NCBI GenBank assembly: GCA_041481445.1
Contig: JBGPBV010000003.1
Span: 1-64,000 of the forward strand
DNA: 64,000 bases
DNA from: AA29 sp041481445
GTDB taxonomy: Bacteria > Acidobacteriota > Vicinamibacteria > Fen-336
Reading direction: 5' to 3'
A program made the translations under genes and the position numbers. The first letter of the stretch is position 1. Each line of letters starts with the position of its first letter. Below are positions 35,401-42,905 of the stretch, piece after piece. The notes below the pieces were generated by a model. It did no database searches and had not been told where the DNA came from. It was given only the letters and a program-made list of their open reading frames with translations.

Positions 35401-36369
35401 GCCGATGCCGGCGTTGCCGCCGCCGCCGCCGCCCGAGTTCTCGTCGTTGGCGGACACGTGCGGGTCGGTGCCGCCGCCTCCCGCGTTGCCGGGTGCCCCG
35501 CGCGCCAGGCTTCCGTTCGGGTAGCCGTCGACGCCGGTGTCGATGACGGCCGGCGTGCCCGCCCGGCCGTCCCAGACGAACTCGGGCGTGCCCGCGATCC
35601 CTTCACCCTTGCCGCCGTGGGCGTTGTCGGTGGCCAGGCTCCGGTAGTCGGTGCCGGTAGGGCCGGTGGTGTCGCCGTCGAGCTCGCGGCCGGCCGCCGC
35701 GCGGAAGCCGAGACCGTCGAGGCTGACCGTCCCTCCCAGCGTGAGCGTGTCCGCCACGTCGATGGCCAGGATGCCGCCGGTGGCGCCGTTCCAGCGCGAG
35801 GCGGTCAAGGTCGAGCTCAGGGTGGCCGTGGAGTACTGCGGGACGCGCACGACCTGGAACCTGCGTTGCCCCTGCGTGCCGAACGCGGCCGTGCGGTAGG
35901 TGTGCATCAGGCCGGTGTTGGCGCCGCCCGTCCCGTTGCCGACGATGCTGACCGCGCCCCCGGTGACGGCGCTGGTGGCCACGACGTACTCGTAGAGCCC
36001 CGCGCTGTTGGTGGCGGTCGATCCGCGGGCGGTGCCGTTGTTGGCGCCGTAGGCGGTGCTGTTGTTGCTGTTGATGTCCGCGTCCTGCATCTGGATGACG
36101 AGGAGGACGTCGCCGGAGGCGATGTTCGTGGCGGACCCGCGCCGCGTCCCGACGCTGATCGAGGTGGCTCCGGCCGCAGCGGTGCCGACTCCCGGGTAGT
36201 AGGAGTTCACGATCCCGGTCAACGTCCCGCCCGCGGGCAACCCGCAGGTCTGCGCCCCCGCCGGCGATGGAGCCAACGCGGCCGCGAGTGGGACCAGGAG
36301 GGAGAGGATCTGCCCCGCTCTACTCAACCTGCCCTTGCGCCCGCGCGCTCCGACGATGGTTGTCGTCAC
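32494..36369 (-). CDS. Exported C25 (gingipain-type) cysteine peptidase with Gly-rich N-terminal region
   Basis: 1,291 residues from GTG 36369, chosen because AGGAGG lies 6 nt upstream and a signal peptide follows at once (QILSLLVPLAAALAPSPAGAQ). Residues about 45-560 are Gly-rich with many GGGGG runs and beta-type repeats (ILAIDVADTLTLGGTVSLDG). A middle part of beta domains follows. Residues about 980-1270 match peptidase C25: YLIVTHAAFAEQARRIAALK, YVLLIGDDTFDPRDF, VPSENLYADVDGDGSPDVAIG, catalytic His1158 in YFGHGGADFW and Cys1192 in FSWTCVSQNY. The 34-residue His-Cys spacing fits gingipains. Its stop overlaps the precursor peptide ATG. The role could be leader removal outside the cytoplasm or surface proteolysis. 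Confidence 0.88.
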   Translation of the reverse strand: MTTTIVGARGRKGRLSRAGQILSLLVPLAAALAPSPAGAQTCGLPAGGTLTGIVNSYYPGVGTAAAGATSISVGTRRGSATNIASGDVLLVIQMQDADINSNNSTAYGANNGTARGSTATNSAGLYEYVVATSAVTGGAVSIVGNGTGGANTGLMHTYRTAAFGTQGQRRFQVVRVPQYSTATLSSTLTASRWNGATGGILAIDVADTLTLGGTVSLDGLGFRAAAGRELDGDTTGPTGTDYRSLATDNAHGGKGEGIAGTPEFVWDGRAGTPAVIDTGVDGYPNGSLARGAPGNAGGGGTDPHVSANDENSGGGGGGNAGIGGIGGNSWSSNLATGGIGGAAYVTGVDHLILGGGGGAGDRNDCGPGHGGNGGGIVIMRIGQAAGTGAITAKGDRGYTSGQDGAGGGGGGGRIVVVAAAGNLNTLTTDVSGGTGGYTNLNTVANGGVAPDPQPTCMQGTSHGPGGGGGGGAIYLSDGPTTPATMLLVTGGASGLTNVVAGQNNVAGIAYGAGAGGAGSSSTTVVLADIPGEQPCTFLTRASVCGLRVDPSGTVEFATSNQRGTLAFELYAASDASGRHGRVALTEKPIPAPMHSSDTPILYRAETGPITTPYLVVEEIEVGGRRHAMGPFKVGDERLRLRYERTERWNAEHQASARAGARVVSSRRRAVSRAAVRGGFVVVPLSPIEGLKVEVSGPGPVRVTLAELEDAGLPIRADHRPPVLRLTNMGVPVPFQLVSDTTGAVGLEFTAQELATDYSGQNAYIVTWDQGVAPVPTVPFTTSGFKRKPNFVRVEQNAFNAAFVAQGSDPWIWDLLVAGVPAGPYAFDLPGLLPPAGPVAVHIGLVGGSEHAHTVVAAINGQAAGSLTFSGKNAAVLKGTIPASTLRASGNELSLTYTAAGGDPESSLLFLDVLDLKVAVAPPGGFVPIDGIVAYDASLPADAGGDYLIVTHAAFAEQARRIAALKEAEGHGTWVVDVDRAYDRFSGGVMEPAAVHALIRQAAARGVRYVLLIGDDTFDPRDFSGTGQVSYVPSLLGWDGEYGRVPSENLYADVDGDGSPDVAIGRLPVQTAEEADLMVDKIARQAEVLRQAGTRHLFVVDNQELGDPSFTNEAGRAAALLGGAAQISWADVAQGVDQARADVVNGIAAGPLATHYFGHGGADFWADEHVFDAVDAAALPETGHETLLFSWTCVSQNYLYGFGPSLSEALLLTPRAGALAAVGPTGITDSRHQAVLFSYFYRALMRGVPLGEAMRRAKAHTLRVDPAARPVVEGWSLLGDPALTLPPEVVQR

Positions 36370-36403
36370 GGCAACCCTCCTCGGCCCGCAAAACGACCCT
36401 TGC

Positions 36404-36432
36404 ATTATCGCGTGCTTGTCGGGGGTCGTCAT
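36404..36432 (-). promoter_or_regulatory. Promoter for the C25-precursor-radical SAM genes
   Basis: Read on the minus strand: ATGACG (36432-36427), a 17-nt spacer and GATAAT (36409-36404), followed after about 35 nt by AGGAGG and the GTG of the C25 gene. It separates the peptidase-to-M20 genes from the two upstream genes, although read-through from those is possible. The -35 match is four of six. Confidence 0.5.
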
Positions 36433-36460
36433 GACGTGCTACCGAGGCCGGTGAGGGTGC

Positions 36461-36757
36461 TCACAGACGCCGGACAGCCTCAATGGATTCAAGTGTTTCC
36501 ATCAGGTCGAGATAGTCCTGGGCGGCCCTCGGCTCGTCCACCTCGAACTGCTCGACGACCTGACTGACGACTTCCTCCCCCGTGGCCTTGCCGTCGAGGC
36601 CTTCCCAGATCGCGGCGGCCACGCGGTTGAGGGTGTAGATGAAGTCGGCCTCCGTGCCGCGGCCGATGAGGGGCACCAGCACGTACTCGCCCGCGATCCG
36701 TCGTCCCACGATCCGGTCCGAGCGTACGAAGACGTCGGAGAGGCCTGGCGGGGTCAA
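36461..36757 (-). CDS. PqqD-like RiPP recognition element protein (TTG start)
   Basis: 98 residues. The pattern of PqqD-type RRE winged helices is clear: VGRRIAGEYVLVPL, FIYTLNRVAAAIWEGLDG, TGEEVVSQVVEQFEVDEP, DYLDLMETLESIEAV. These proteins bind leader peptides and present them to the modifying enzyme. It starts at TTG overlapping the stop of the upstream gene (TTGA), suggesting coupling. It is the key evidence that the cassette modifies a peptide. Confidence 0.88.
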   Translation of the reverse strand: MTPPGLSDVFVRSDRIVGRRIAGEYVLVPLIGRGTEADFIYTLNRVAAAIWEGLDGKATGEEVVSQVVEQFEVDEPRAAQDYLDLMETLESIEAVRRL

Positions 36758-37221
36758 CGGGCCGGCAGCGGCCGCGATCCGAGCGCGCGCAGGTGGGCGA
36801 TCGCGACCGCGGCGAGGGAGCCGAGCAGCCGTCGCGCGCTTCGCGTCGGTCGCGCCTCCCCGTCGCCGCGCACCTCGGTGGCGGTGGCGACGACGTCGGC
36901 GTCGGTCAGGGCGGGATCCCACGTCGGCGCCCGGTCGGCCTTGGTGCGCCAGGCGTGCCCGGGCGGCGCCCACACCAGGCGATGCAGCCGCAAGCCGGCG
37001 GCGGTCGCGGCGAGGACGACGTCGCCCGCGCGCGGACGGCGGCGGGAGGGCGAGACGAGCGTCACCCGCTCGCCCGCCCGGAGCGCGGGGGCCATGCAGC
37101 CGCCGGACACGGTGAGGCTCACGGACGGGAAGTCGTCCAGGAAGCGGACGAGCACGTCGCGCGCAAACTCCGGCGAGGCCTCGATCGGCGCCGGCAGGGC
37201 GTGCGTCGAGACACTGGTCAT
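36754..37221 (-). CDS. S24/S26-like peptidase with Cys in place of the catalytic Ser
   Basis: 155 residues. The fold markers of LexA/signal-peptidase-like proteases are present: SLTVSGGCMAPALRAGERVTLV, RAGDVVLAATAAGLRLHRLVW and WRTKADRAPTWDPALTDADVV. The usual G-x-S-M-x-P is G-G-C-M-A-P here, with C42 where the nucleophile Ser should be, and HR replaces the Lys region as in archaeal/SipW-type signal peptidases. It may be a Cys-nucleophile protease or a non-catalytic homologue. ATG 37248 is an alternative start. No membrane helix is obvious. It is the first gene of the cassette. Confidence 0.78.
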   Translation of the reverse strand: MTSVSTHALPAPIEASPEFARDVLVRFLDDFPSVSLTVSGGCMAPALRAGERVTLVSPSRRRPRAGDVVLAATAAGLRLHRLVWAPPGHAWRTKADRAPTWDPALTDADVVATATEVRGDGEARPTRSARRLLGSLAAVAIAHLRALGSRPLPAR

Positions 37222-37287
37222 GCTCGTCTGCAGTGTACCCGATATCATTCCGATGACGCGGAGCGAGCCCAGGGGCCTTCTTTTCCG

Positions 37288-38760
37288 CTACTCTGCCCGC
37301 TTCACCTCGGCCTGGGCGCGGTCCCCGTCGTAGGTGAAGACGGCGAGGAGGTAGAGCCGCTCGGGCGACGTCCGCCGGAACCCCCAGGAGGCGACGGCCT
37401 GCCGGGCCGCCTCCTTGAGGAGGTCCGGGCCGGCCACGTTCTGGATCGACGTCCCGCCGGAGGCGTCGACCGAGAACTGGATCTGCACGGTCCCGGTCGC
37501 GGAGGACATGCGGGCGAACGGAGGCGCCACCGGGCGGCGGCCCTTCGTGAGGTCGGGCACACCGGAGCCGAGGGCCACGTCGCGGACGGCGGAGACGCCC
37601 TGCTCGATGCGCGGGGCGGCGGCCGGTCCACTCGCCGCGCCCGGAGCCGGCGAGGCCACCGGGCCACCCGGGATCACTTCGACCGGCGGCGCTCCCGGCG
37701 AAGGCAGGGCGCCCTCGGGTCGTGGAGACGCGGCGACGGGCGGGTTCTGGGTCGGCGCCGGGCTCGCGGTGACCGGTGCCGTCACCGGCGGAGCGGGCGT
37801 GACGCCGGGCGCCGGCGCGGCGGGCGAGGGCAGTGCGTGCGGAGGGACGACGGCCGGCGGCGTCACCGGCGGCGGCGTTCCCGCGGAGGCCGTGACCGGC
37901 GAGGGCGTGACCGGCGAGGGCGCCACGGGCGGCGCTGCGATCGGCGAGGGCACGACGGGCGCGGGAGTGGCCACCGGCGCCGGTGGGACGCCGGCCGCAG
38001 GTGGGGGAGTGACGTCCGCCGCCGGCTTGCGCTCGGCGGTGCGCAGCCCGAACAGGCGCAGCTCGACCTTGGACGGCGGACCGGCCTGGAACTCCGCGCG
38101 GACCTGGAACGAGACGGGCGGCGCGTCCGGATCGGACCCGAAACGCCACGTGCGCAGCGTCTGGAGGATCATCTCCGCAAACGGCGAGTCCCCCTCCTTG
38201 ATCGCGGCTTCCGCGAGCGTGCCGTCCGGAAGAAGCGTCACGTCGGCGACCACCGTGGCCGGTCCCCGGGCCCCGGCGGGAAAGGCCGGCACCGCGCCCT
38301 GCCTCAGCTCGGGGATGCCCGTCTCCCGCGTCATCTCGGGCAGGCGCAACGCGAACGTGATCGGCACCGTCAGGCGCACGGGCACCGGCTTGCCGTCCAC
38401 CTTGGTGACCTCGTACTCCCACTGCCGCGCCGCCACCAGGGCGGCGTCGTCGAACGGAGGCACGCTCCGCAGGACGTCGGCGGTGACGACCTTCCCGGTG
38501 GTGTCGATGAGCAGCTCGAGGATCACGATGCCCCGCTGGCCGGCCGCCTGCGCCTCCGGCGGGAAGACGGGCGACAGGAAATGCGTGCGCTTGGGCGCGG
38601 GCACGTCGCGGCCGGCGACCTTGACGTCGGACGTGCCGGAGGGGGACGACGACGCCGGCGAGGGGGACGGCTCCTGGGGCGCCGCCGGCACGACCGCGCT
38701 CAGGGATCCGGCCATCAGGAGGGCGGCGGCCGCGCTTCTCATCGCTCTCTTCTTCTTCAA
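37288..38760 (-). CDS. Exported protein with three TonB C-terminal-like domains
   Basis: 490 residues with a signal sequence (KKKRAMRSAAAALLMAGSLS). TonB-C-like units are seen at about residues 55-138 (SPVFPPEAQAAGQRGIVILEL, FDDAALVAARQWEY), 150-210 (GPATVVADVTLLPDGTLAEA, LQTLRTWRFG) and 405-480 (GTVQIQFSVDASGGTSIQN, AARQAVASWGF). A ~150-residue Pro/Ala/Val/Thr linker separates the last two. It has no ExbB/ExbD beside it and is probably periplasmic. The TTG at 38760 gives a basic n-region; ATG 38742 with an AG-rich upstream is an alternative. Confidence 0.82.
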   Translation of the reverse strand: MKKKRAMRSAAAALLMAGSLSAVVPAAPQEPSPSPASSSPSGTSDVKVAGRDVPAPKRTHFLSPVFPPEAQAAGQRGIVILELLIDTTGKVVTADVLRSVPPFDDAALVAARQWEYEVTKVDGKPVPVRLTVPITFALRLPEMTRETGIPELRQGAVPAFPAGARGPATVVADVTLLPDGTLAEAAIKEGDSPFAEMILQTLRTWRFGSDPDAPPVSFQVRAEFQAGPPSKVELRLFGLRTAERKPAADVTPPPAAGVPPAPVATPAPVVPSPIAAPPVAPSPVTPSPVTASAGTPPPVTPPAVVPPHALPSPAAPAPGVTPAPPVTAPVTASPAPTQNPPVAASPRPEGALPSPGAPPVEVIPGGPVASPAPGAASGPAAAPRIEQGVSAVRDVALGSGVPDLTKGRRPVAPPFARMSSATGTVQIQFSVDASGGTSIQNVAGPDLLKEAARQAVASWGFRRTSPERLYLLAVFTYDGDRAQAEVKRAE

Positions 38761-38770
38761 GGGCCGGCTC

Positions 38771-40873
38771 TCAGGCCTCGTCCTGGACTTCGCCCGCGCG
38801 CTCGGCCTTGGAGGCGGCGATGATCTTCTCCTGCAGGTGCCCGGGCACCTCGTCGTAGTGCGACATCTCCATGTGGTAGGAGCCGCGGGCCCCCGTCATG
38901 GAGGTCAGCTCCGCGTCGTAGCTGAGCATCTCCGACAGCGGCACCTCCGCCTTGATCAACTGCATGGTGCCGCGCTGCTCCATGCCCTGCGGCCGCCCGC
39001 GCCGGCTGGAGAGGTCGCCCATCACCGCGCCCGCGTATTCCTCGGGCACGGTGATCTCGACCTTCATCACCGGCTCCAGGAGGGTCGGCCGGCACTTGGC
39101 CACCGCGTCCTTGAAGGCCAGCGAGCCCGCGATCTTGAACGACATCTCGGAAGAGTCGACGTCGTGGTACTGGCCGTCGTACAGCTCGACCTGGAAATCG
39201 ACCATCGGGAACCCGGCCACGTAGCCCTTGACCCGCGTCTCCTGGATGCCCTTCTCGACGGCGGGGATGAAGTTCTTCGGGATGGAGCCGCCGAAGATGT
39301 CGTCCACGAACGAGAAGTCGGAGCCGCGCGGGAGCGGCTTCATGCGGATCTTGCAGTCGCCGAACTGGCCGTGGCCGCCCGTCTGCTTCTTGTGCCGGCC
39401 GTGGCCCTCCGCCGCCCCCTTGATCGTCTCGCGGTAGGGGATGCGCGGCTTCTTGAGGTTGACCTCGACCTTGTAGCGCTTGCGCAGCCGGGCCACCACC
39501 ACCTCGATGTGGAGCTGGCCCATGCCGGAGAGGAGCATCTCGTGGGTCTGGGCGTCGCGGCTCAGCCTCAGCACCGGGTCCTCTTCCATGAGGCGGTGCA
39601 GGGCGGCGGAGATCTTGTCCTCGTCGCCGCGGGTCTTGGGCTCCATCGCGAACGTGGTCGCGGGCTCGGGGTGGACGACCGGCGGGTACACGATGGGGTG
39701 GGCCTTGTCGGCCAGGGTGTCGCCCGTCTGCGTCTCCTTGAGCTTGGCCACCGCCCCGATGTCGCCCGCCTGCAGCTCGCCGATCGGTGTCTGCGTCTTG
39801 CCCTGCAGCAGCTCGAGGTGGCCGACGCGCTCGGGCACGTCGCGCGTCGTGTTGTGCACGGTGGTGTCGGACTTGAAGGTGCCGGAGTACACGCGGAACA
39901 GGGTGATGCGGCCGGCGTGGGGATCGGCGATGGTGCGGAACACGAAGGCGGAGAACGGCGCGTCCGGTGCCGGCTTGCGCCTCACGGTGTCCTTCTTGAC
40001 GGGGTCGGTGCCTTCGACCTCACCGCGGTCGGCGGGGGAGGGCAGCAGGTCGACGATCGCGTCCAGGATCGGATGGACGCCGACGTTGCGCAGGGAGGAC
40101 GCGGGGAAGACGGGGAAGATCTTCCCGGTCACGACCGCCTGGCGCAGCCCGCGGACGAAGTCCTCCGGGGGCAGCGTGCCCTTGTCGAAGAACGCCTCCA
40201 TCAGGTCTTCGTTGCTCTCCGCGACCATCTCGACCAGCTTCTCGCGCCAGGAGGCGGCCACCTCCCGGACCTCGCCCGGCACCTCCACCTGCTGGAACTT
40301 GCCGCTCTGGTCGTCCGTGTACACGTCCGCCTTCCCCACCGCGAGGTCGGCCACGCCCACGAACCCCTTCTCCTCGCCGAGGGGGATGGCGAGCGGGACC
40401 ACCGACCGGCCGAAGGCGCGCTGGAGCGAGTCCAGCGTGCGCAGGAACGAGGCCCGCTCGCGGTCCATGCGGTTCACCACGATGAGCCGCGGGATCTCGT
40501 AGTCGGCGGCGTAGCTCCAGACCTTCTCCGTCTGCACCTCGACCCCGGCCACGCTGTCCACCACGACGAGGGCGGCGTCGGCCACGCGCAGGGCGGAGCG
40601 CGCCTCGGAGAGGAAGTTCGCGTAGCCGGGAGCGTCGAGCAGGTTGAGCTTGCACTTGCGCCACTCGCCGTAGGCGACGGCCGTCTGCAGGCTGATCTTG
40701 CGCTCGATCTCGTCGGGGTCGAAATCGGTGACGGTGCTGCCGTCGTCGACGCGGCCCAGGCGGTTCACCGCCCCCGTGTCGAACAGCATCGCCGACACCA
40801 GCGACGTCTTCCCGCACCCGCCGTGGCCCACCACGGCCACGTTGCGGATGGCGGATGGCTCGTAGACCTTCAT
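38771..40873 (-). CDS. Elongation factor G-like GTPase
   Basis: 700 residues with all EF-G domains: G1 VVGHGGCGKTSL, switch region FDPDEIERKISLQTAV, G3 DAPGYANF, G4 VVNRMDRE, and C-terminal domains IV-V (GGHGQFGDCKIRM, EITVPEEYAGAVMGDLSSRRGR). The catalytic His of canonical DTPGH is Tyr84 and NKxD reads NRMD, as in the divergent EF-G2-like subgroup rather than the primary translocase. GAGGGGG lies upstream of ATG 40873; the frame is open further upstream but without domain sequence. Its exact role in translation or recycling is uncertain. Confidence 0.88.
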   Translation of the reverse strand: MKVYEPSAIRNVAVVGHGGCGKTSLVSAMLFDTGAVNRLGRVDDGSTVTDFDPDEIERKISLQTAVAYGEWRKCKLNLLDAPGYANFLSEARSALRVADAALVVVDSVAGVEVQTEKVWSYAADYEIPRLIVVNRMDRERASFLRTLDSLQRAFGRSVVPLAIPLGEEKGFVGVADLAVGKADVYTDDQSGKFQQVEVPGEVREVAASWREKLVEMVAESNEDLMEAFFDKGTLPPEDFVRGLRQAVVTGKIFPVFPASSLRNVGVHPILDAIVDLLPSPADRGEVEGTDPVKKDTVRRKPAPDAPFSAFVFRTIADPHAGRITLFRVYSGTFKSDTTVHNTTRDVPERVGHLELLQGKTQTPIGELQAGDIGAVAKLKETQTGDTLADKAHPIVYPPVVHPEPATTFAMEPKTRGDEDKISAALHRLMEEDPVLRLSRDAQTHEMLLSGMGQLHIEVVVARLRKRYKVEVNLKKPRIPYRETIKGAAEGHGRHKKQTGGHGQFGDCKIRMKPLPRGSDFSFVDDIFGGSIPKNFIPAVEKGIQETRVKGYVAGFPMVDFQVELYDGQYHDVDSSEMSFKIAGSLAFKDAVAKCRPTLLEPVMKVEITVPEEYAGAVMGDLSSRRGRPQGMEQRGTMQLIKAEVPLSEMLSYDAELTSMTGARGSYHMEMSHYDEVPGHLQEKIIAASKAERAGEVQDEA

Positions 40874-41044
40874 GCCTGCAATCCCCCTCGTGCTCGTTCT
40901 TTCGACGGCGGCGGCTCTGTCGGTCGGGGCCGTTCTCCGCGGGAGTGCGAGCGGGGGCCACGGGGCCGGCCCGACAGGAGGCCGCGGCCGCAAGGGCCTC
41001 TGGCCCCAGGGCCGGCCGAGAGCGGATCATAACACCCGGGCGCC

Positions 41045-41050
41045 TATAAT
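41045..41050 (+). promoter_or_regulatory. -10 hexamer 5 nt before the pilM-like ATG
   Basis: A consensus TATAAT is followed by GGCCC and then the ATG at 41056. Transcription would begin at or next to the start codon, so the message is probably leaderless. No good -35 hexamer is present. Confidence 0.5.
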
Positions 41051-41055
41051 GGCCC

Positions 41056-41901
41056 ATGCGGGGACGGCGTACGCGCGTCCTGGTGGCTCTCGACGAGAGC
41101 GGGGTCGCCGGCGCCGCCGTCTCGGGGCCGCCGGGCAACCCTCGCATCCGGTCGTTCGCACGGGCGCCGCTGGGTCCCGGTGCCCTCGTGGCCGACCGCC
41201 TGGATCCCAACCTGGTGCGCACCTCCGAGGTCGCGCAGGCGCTGGGCGAGGTCGCCCGGGCCCTGGAGGGCGGCCGCGGGCCGGTCGTCCTGATCCTGCC
41301 CGACGGCGTGGCGCGGACGGTGCTGCTCGAAGTGCCCGCCGGCGTCGCCGCCCGCGAGTTCGCGCGCTACCGCATCACCCCCGGTCTGCCCTACCCGCCG
41401 GAGGAGGCGCTGGTGGACGTGCTGGCCCTGGGGGGCGGACGCGTCGTCGCCGCCGCCGTCCGGCGCCGCGTCGTGGAAGGCTACGAGGCGGCGGCCGCCG
41501 CCGCCTCTCTCGATGTCGAGCGCCTCGACCTCGCGCCGCTGGCCGCGCTGTCCGCCCTCGCCCGGGAAGGGCGGGGCGCGACGGCCTCCGTGGACGTCGT
41601 CCTCGGCGACCGCGCGCTCTCGCTTTTGGCCTGGCACGGCGGAAGGCTGGAGGCGCTGCGGAGCCGGCTGCGCCGCGCGGGACCGGCGGAGGTGGACTGG
41701 CTCGCCCGCGAGATCGACCGCACGGCCGCCGCCGCCGGCAACGGCGGTCCGCCGCGCATCCGCGCCGTCGGTCCCGGGGCGACCGCGCTGCTCGGGGCGT
41801 GGAGGGAGCAGGGGCGCGCGGTCGAGCCGGGCTGGCGCGCGGAAGGGTCCTTGCCCGTGGAGGCGGCCGAGCTGGCGTGGCTCGGGGCCGCCCTGGCCTG
41901 A
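41056..41901 (+). CDS. PilM-like pilus assembly protein
   Basis: 281 residues resembling the PilM/GspL cytoplasmic platform component of type IV pilus or type II secretion machines: RVLVALDESGVAGAAVSG, VVLILPDGVARTVLLEVP, ITPGLPYPPEEALVDV. Sequence support is weak beyond this, but the next three genes have the sizes and topology of PilN, PilO and PilP, in that order and with overlaps. A -10 box lies 5 nt upstream of the ATG. Confidence 0.7.
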   Translation: MRGRRTRVLVALDESGVAGAAVSGPPGNPRIRSFARAPLGPGALVADRLDPNLVRTSEVAQALGEVARALEGGRGPVVLILPDGVARTVLLEVPAGVAAREFARYRITPGLPYPPEEALVDVLALGGGRVVAAAVRRRVVEGYEAAAAAASLDVERLDLAPLAALSALAREGRGATASVDVVLGDRALSLLAWHGGRLEALRSRLRRAGPAEVDWLAREIDRTAAAAGNGGPPRIRAVGPGATALLGAWREQGRAVEPGWRAEGSLPVEAAELAWLGAALA

Positions 41902-41904
41902 GCC

Positions 41905-42417
41905 ATGCGCGACTTCTCGAGCCGCCCGCGCCGTCGCGCTCCCCAGCCGGTGGACGTGGGCCTCATCGGCATCGGCCTTCTCACGCTGATCGTCGCCGGC
42001 TACGCGACCGGCACCTCCTGGGCCGAGTTCAAGCGCGCCCGCCAGCACGTGGTGGACGTCCGCCGGGAGACGGAGGCCGGCCAGGCGCGCCTCCGGTCGC
42101 TCGAGGCGCGCTCCGCGCCGACCGCCGCCCTGGCCACCCAGGCCCTCCTGAGCGCGGACGCTCCGCCGCCGCGGGTGCTGGCGGAGATCTCGGGGCTCAT
42201 GCCCCCGGACCTCAAGCTCGAGTCGCTGTCGCTCGCCTACGGCGACGGGATCGCCATCCAGCTCCAGGTCTCGGCCAAGGCGGGCGGGGCCTACGAGACC
42301 TTCCTCCAGCGCCTCGAGGCCTCGCCGTTGTTCGACGAGGTCATCCCGGGCGAGGAGGCCCGCGACGGTGGAGTGACCGCGTCCATCCAGGCTCACTACC
42401 GGGGAGCGTCCCGGTGA
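41905..42417 (+). CDS. PilN-like pilus assembly protein
   Basis: 170 residues. A short cytoplasmic N-terminus, one membrane helix (VGLIGIGLLTLIVAGYATG, about residues 18-36), then a coiled-coil segment and a small periplasmic domain with LKLESLSLAYGDGIAIQLQV. This matches PilN/GspL-C topology. Its stop overlaps the GTG of the following gene. Confidence 0.7.
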   Translation: MRDFSSRPRRRAPQPVDVGLIGIGLLTLIVAGYATGTSWAEFKRARQHVVDVRRETEAGQARLRSLEARSAPTAALATQALLSADAPPPRVLAEISGLMPPDLKLESLSLAYGDGIAIQLQVSAKAGGAYETFLQRLEASPLFDEVIPGEEARDGGVTASIQAHYRGASR

Positions 42418-42905
42418 GGGCACGCTGGGTGGCGGCGGCCCTGCTCGCGGGCGGCATCGCCCTCTACGCGGCGGTGGCCGTTCCCATGCAACGACAGGCC
42501 GCCGCCGCCGCCGAGGAGTATCGCCGCGCCCGCGACGACGCGCGCGACATCCGCGCGCGCCTGGCCCGACTGGAGCGGCGCGACGCCATCCACGCGCGCG
42601 CCTCCCAGGCCATCGCCGCCGCCTCCACTCCCGGAGGCGCCGTGCGCGCGGTGCGCCGGTCGGTCGTCCAGACGCTGCAGAGCACGCGCGTCTCCGGGGT
42701 GCGGCTGAGCGTCGTCCCCGCGCGCGCGCCCTACACCACGCGCGTGCACCTGAGCGCGTCCGGGCCTTTCGGCGACGCCGTCACCCTCTCCGGGCTCATC
42801 GCGCGGCCGGAGACGGGGGTCGTGCTCGAGCGTGTCCACCTGAGCCCGCGTGCGGACGGCGTGGCGCTGGACCTCGACGGAGTCACGCTGGGGCCGGTCC
42901 AGTGA
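42414..42905 (+). CDS. PilO/GspM-like pilus assembly protein (GTG start)
   Basis: 163 residues: one membrane helix (WVAAALLAGGIALYAAVAVP), a coiled coil (EEYRRARDDARDIRARLARLE) and a ferredoxin-like periplasmic part (VHLSASGPFGDAVTLSGLI). It starts at GTG overlapping the upstream stop (GTGA) and ends overlapping the next GTG in the same way. PilO versus GspM cannot be separated from sequence alone. Confidence 0.65.
   Translation: MRARWVAAALLAGGIALYAAVAVPMQRQAAAAAEEYRRARDDARDIRARLARLERRDAIHARASQAIAAASTPGGAVRAVRRSVVQTLQSTRVSGVRLSVVPARAPYTTRVHLSASGPFGDAVTLSGLIARPETGVVLERVHLSPRADGVALDLDGVTLGPVQ

Noticed and set aside
36370..36432. ATG at 36432 as start of the C25 peptidase
   Set aside because: It lies within the predicted -35 box and has no ribosome-binding site, while GTG 36369 has AGGAGG at 6 nt and begins a signal peptide.
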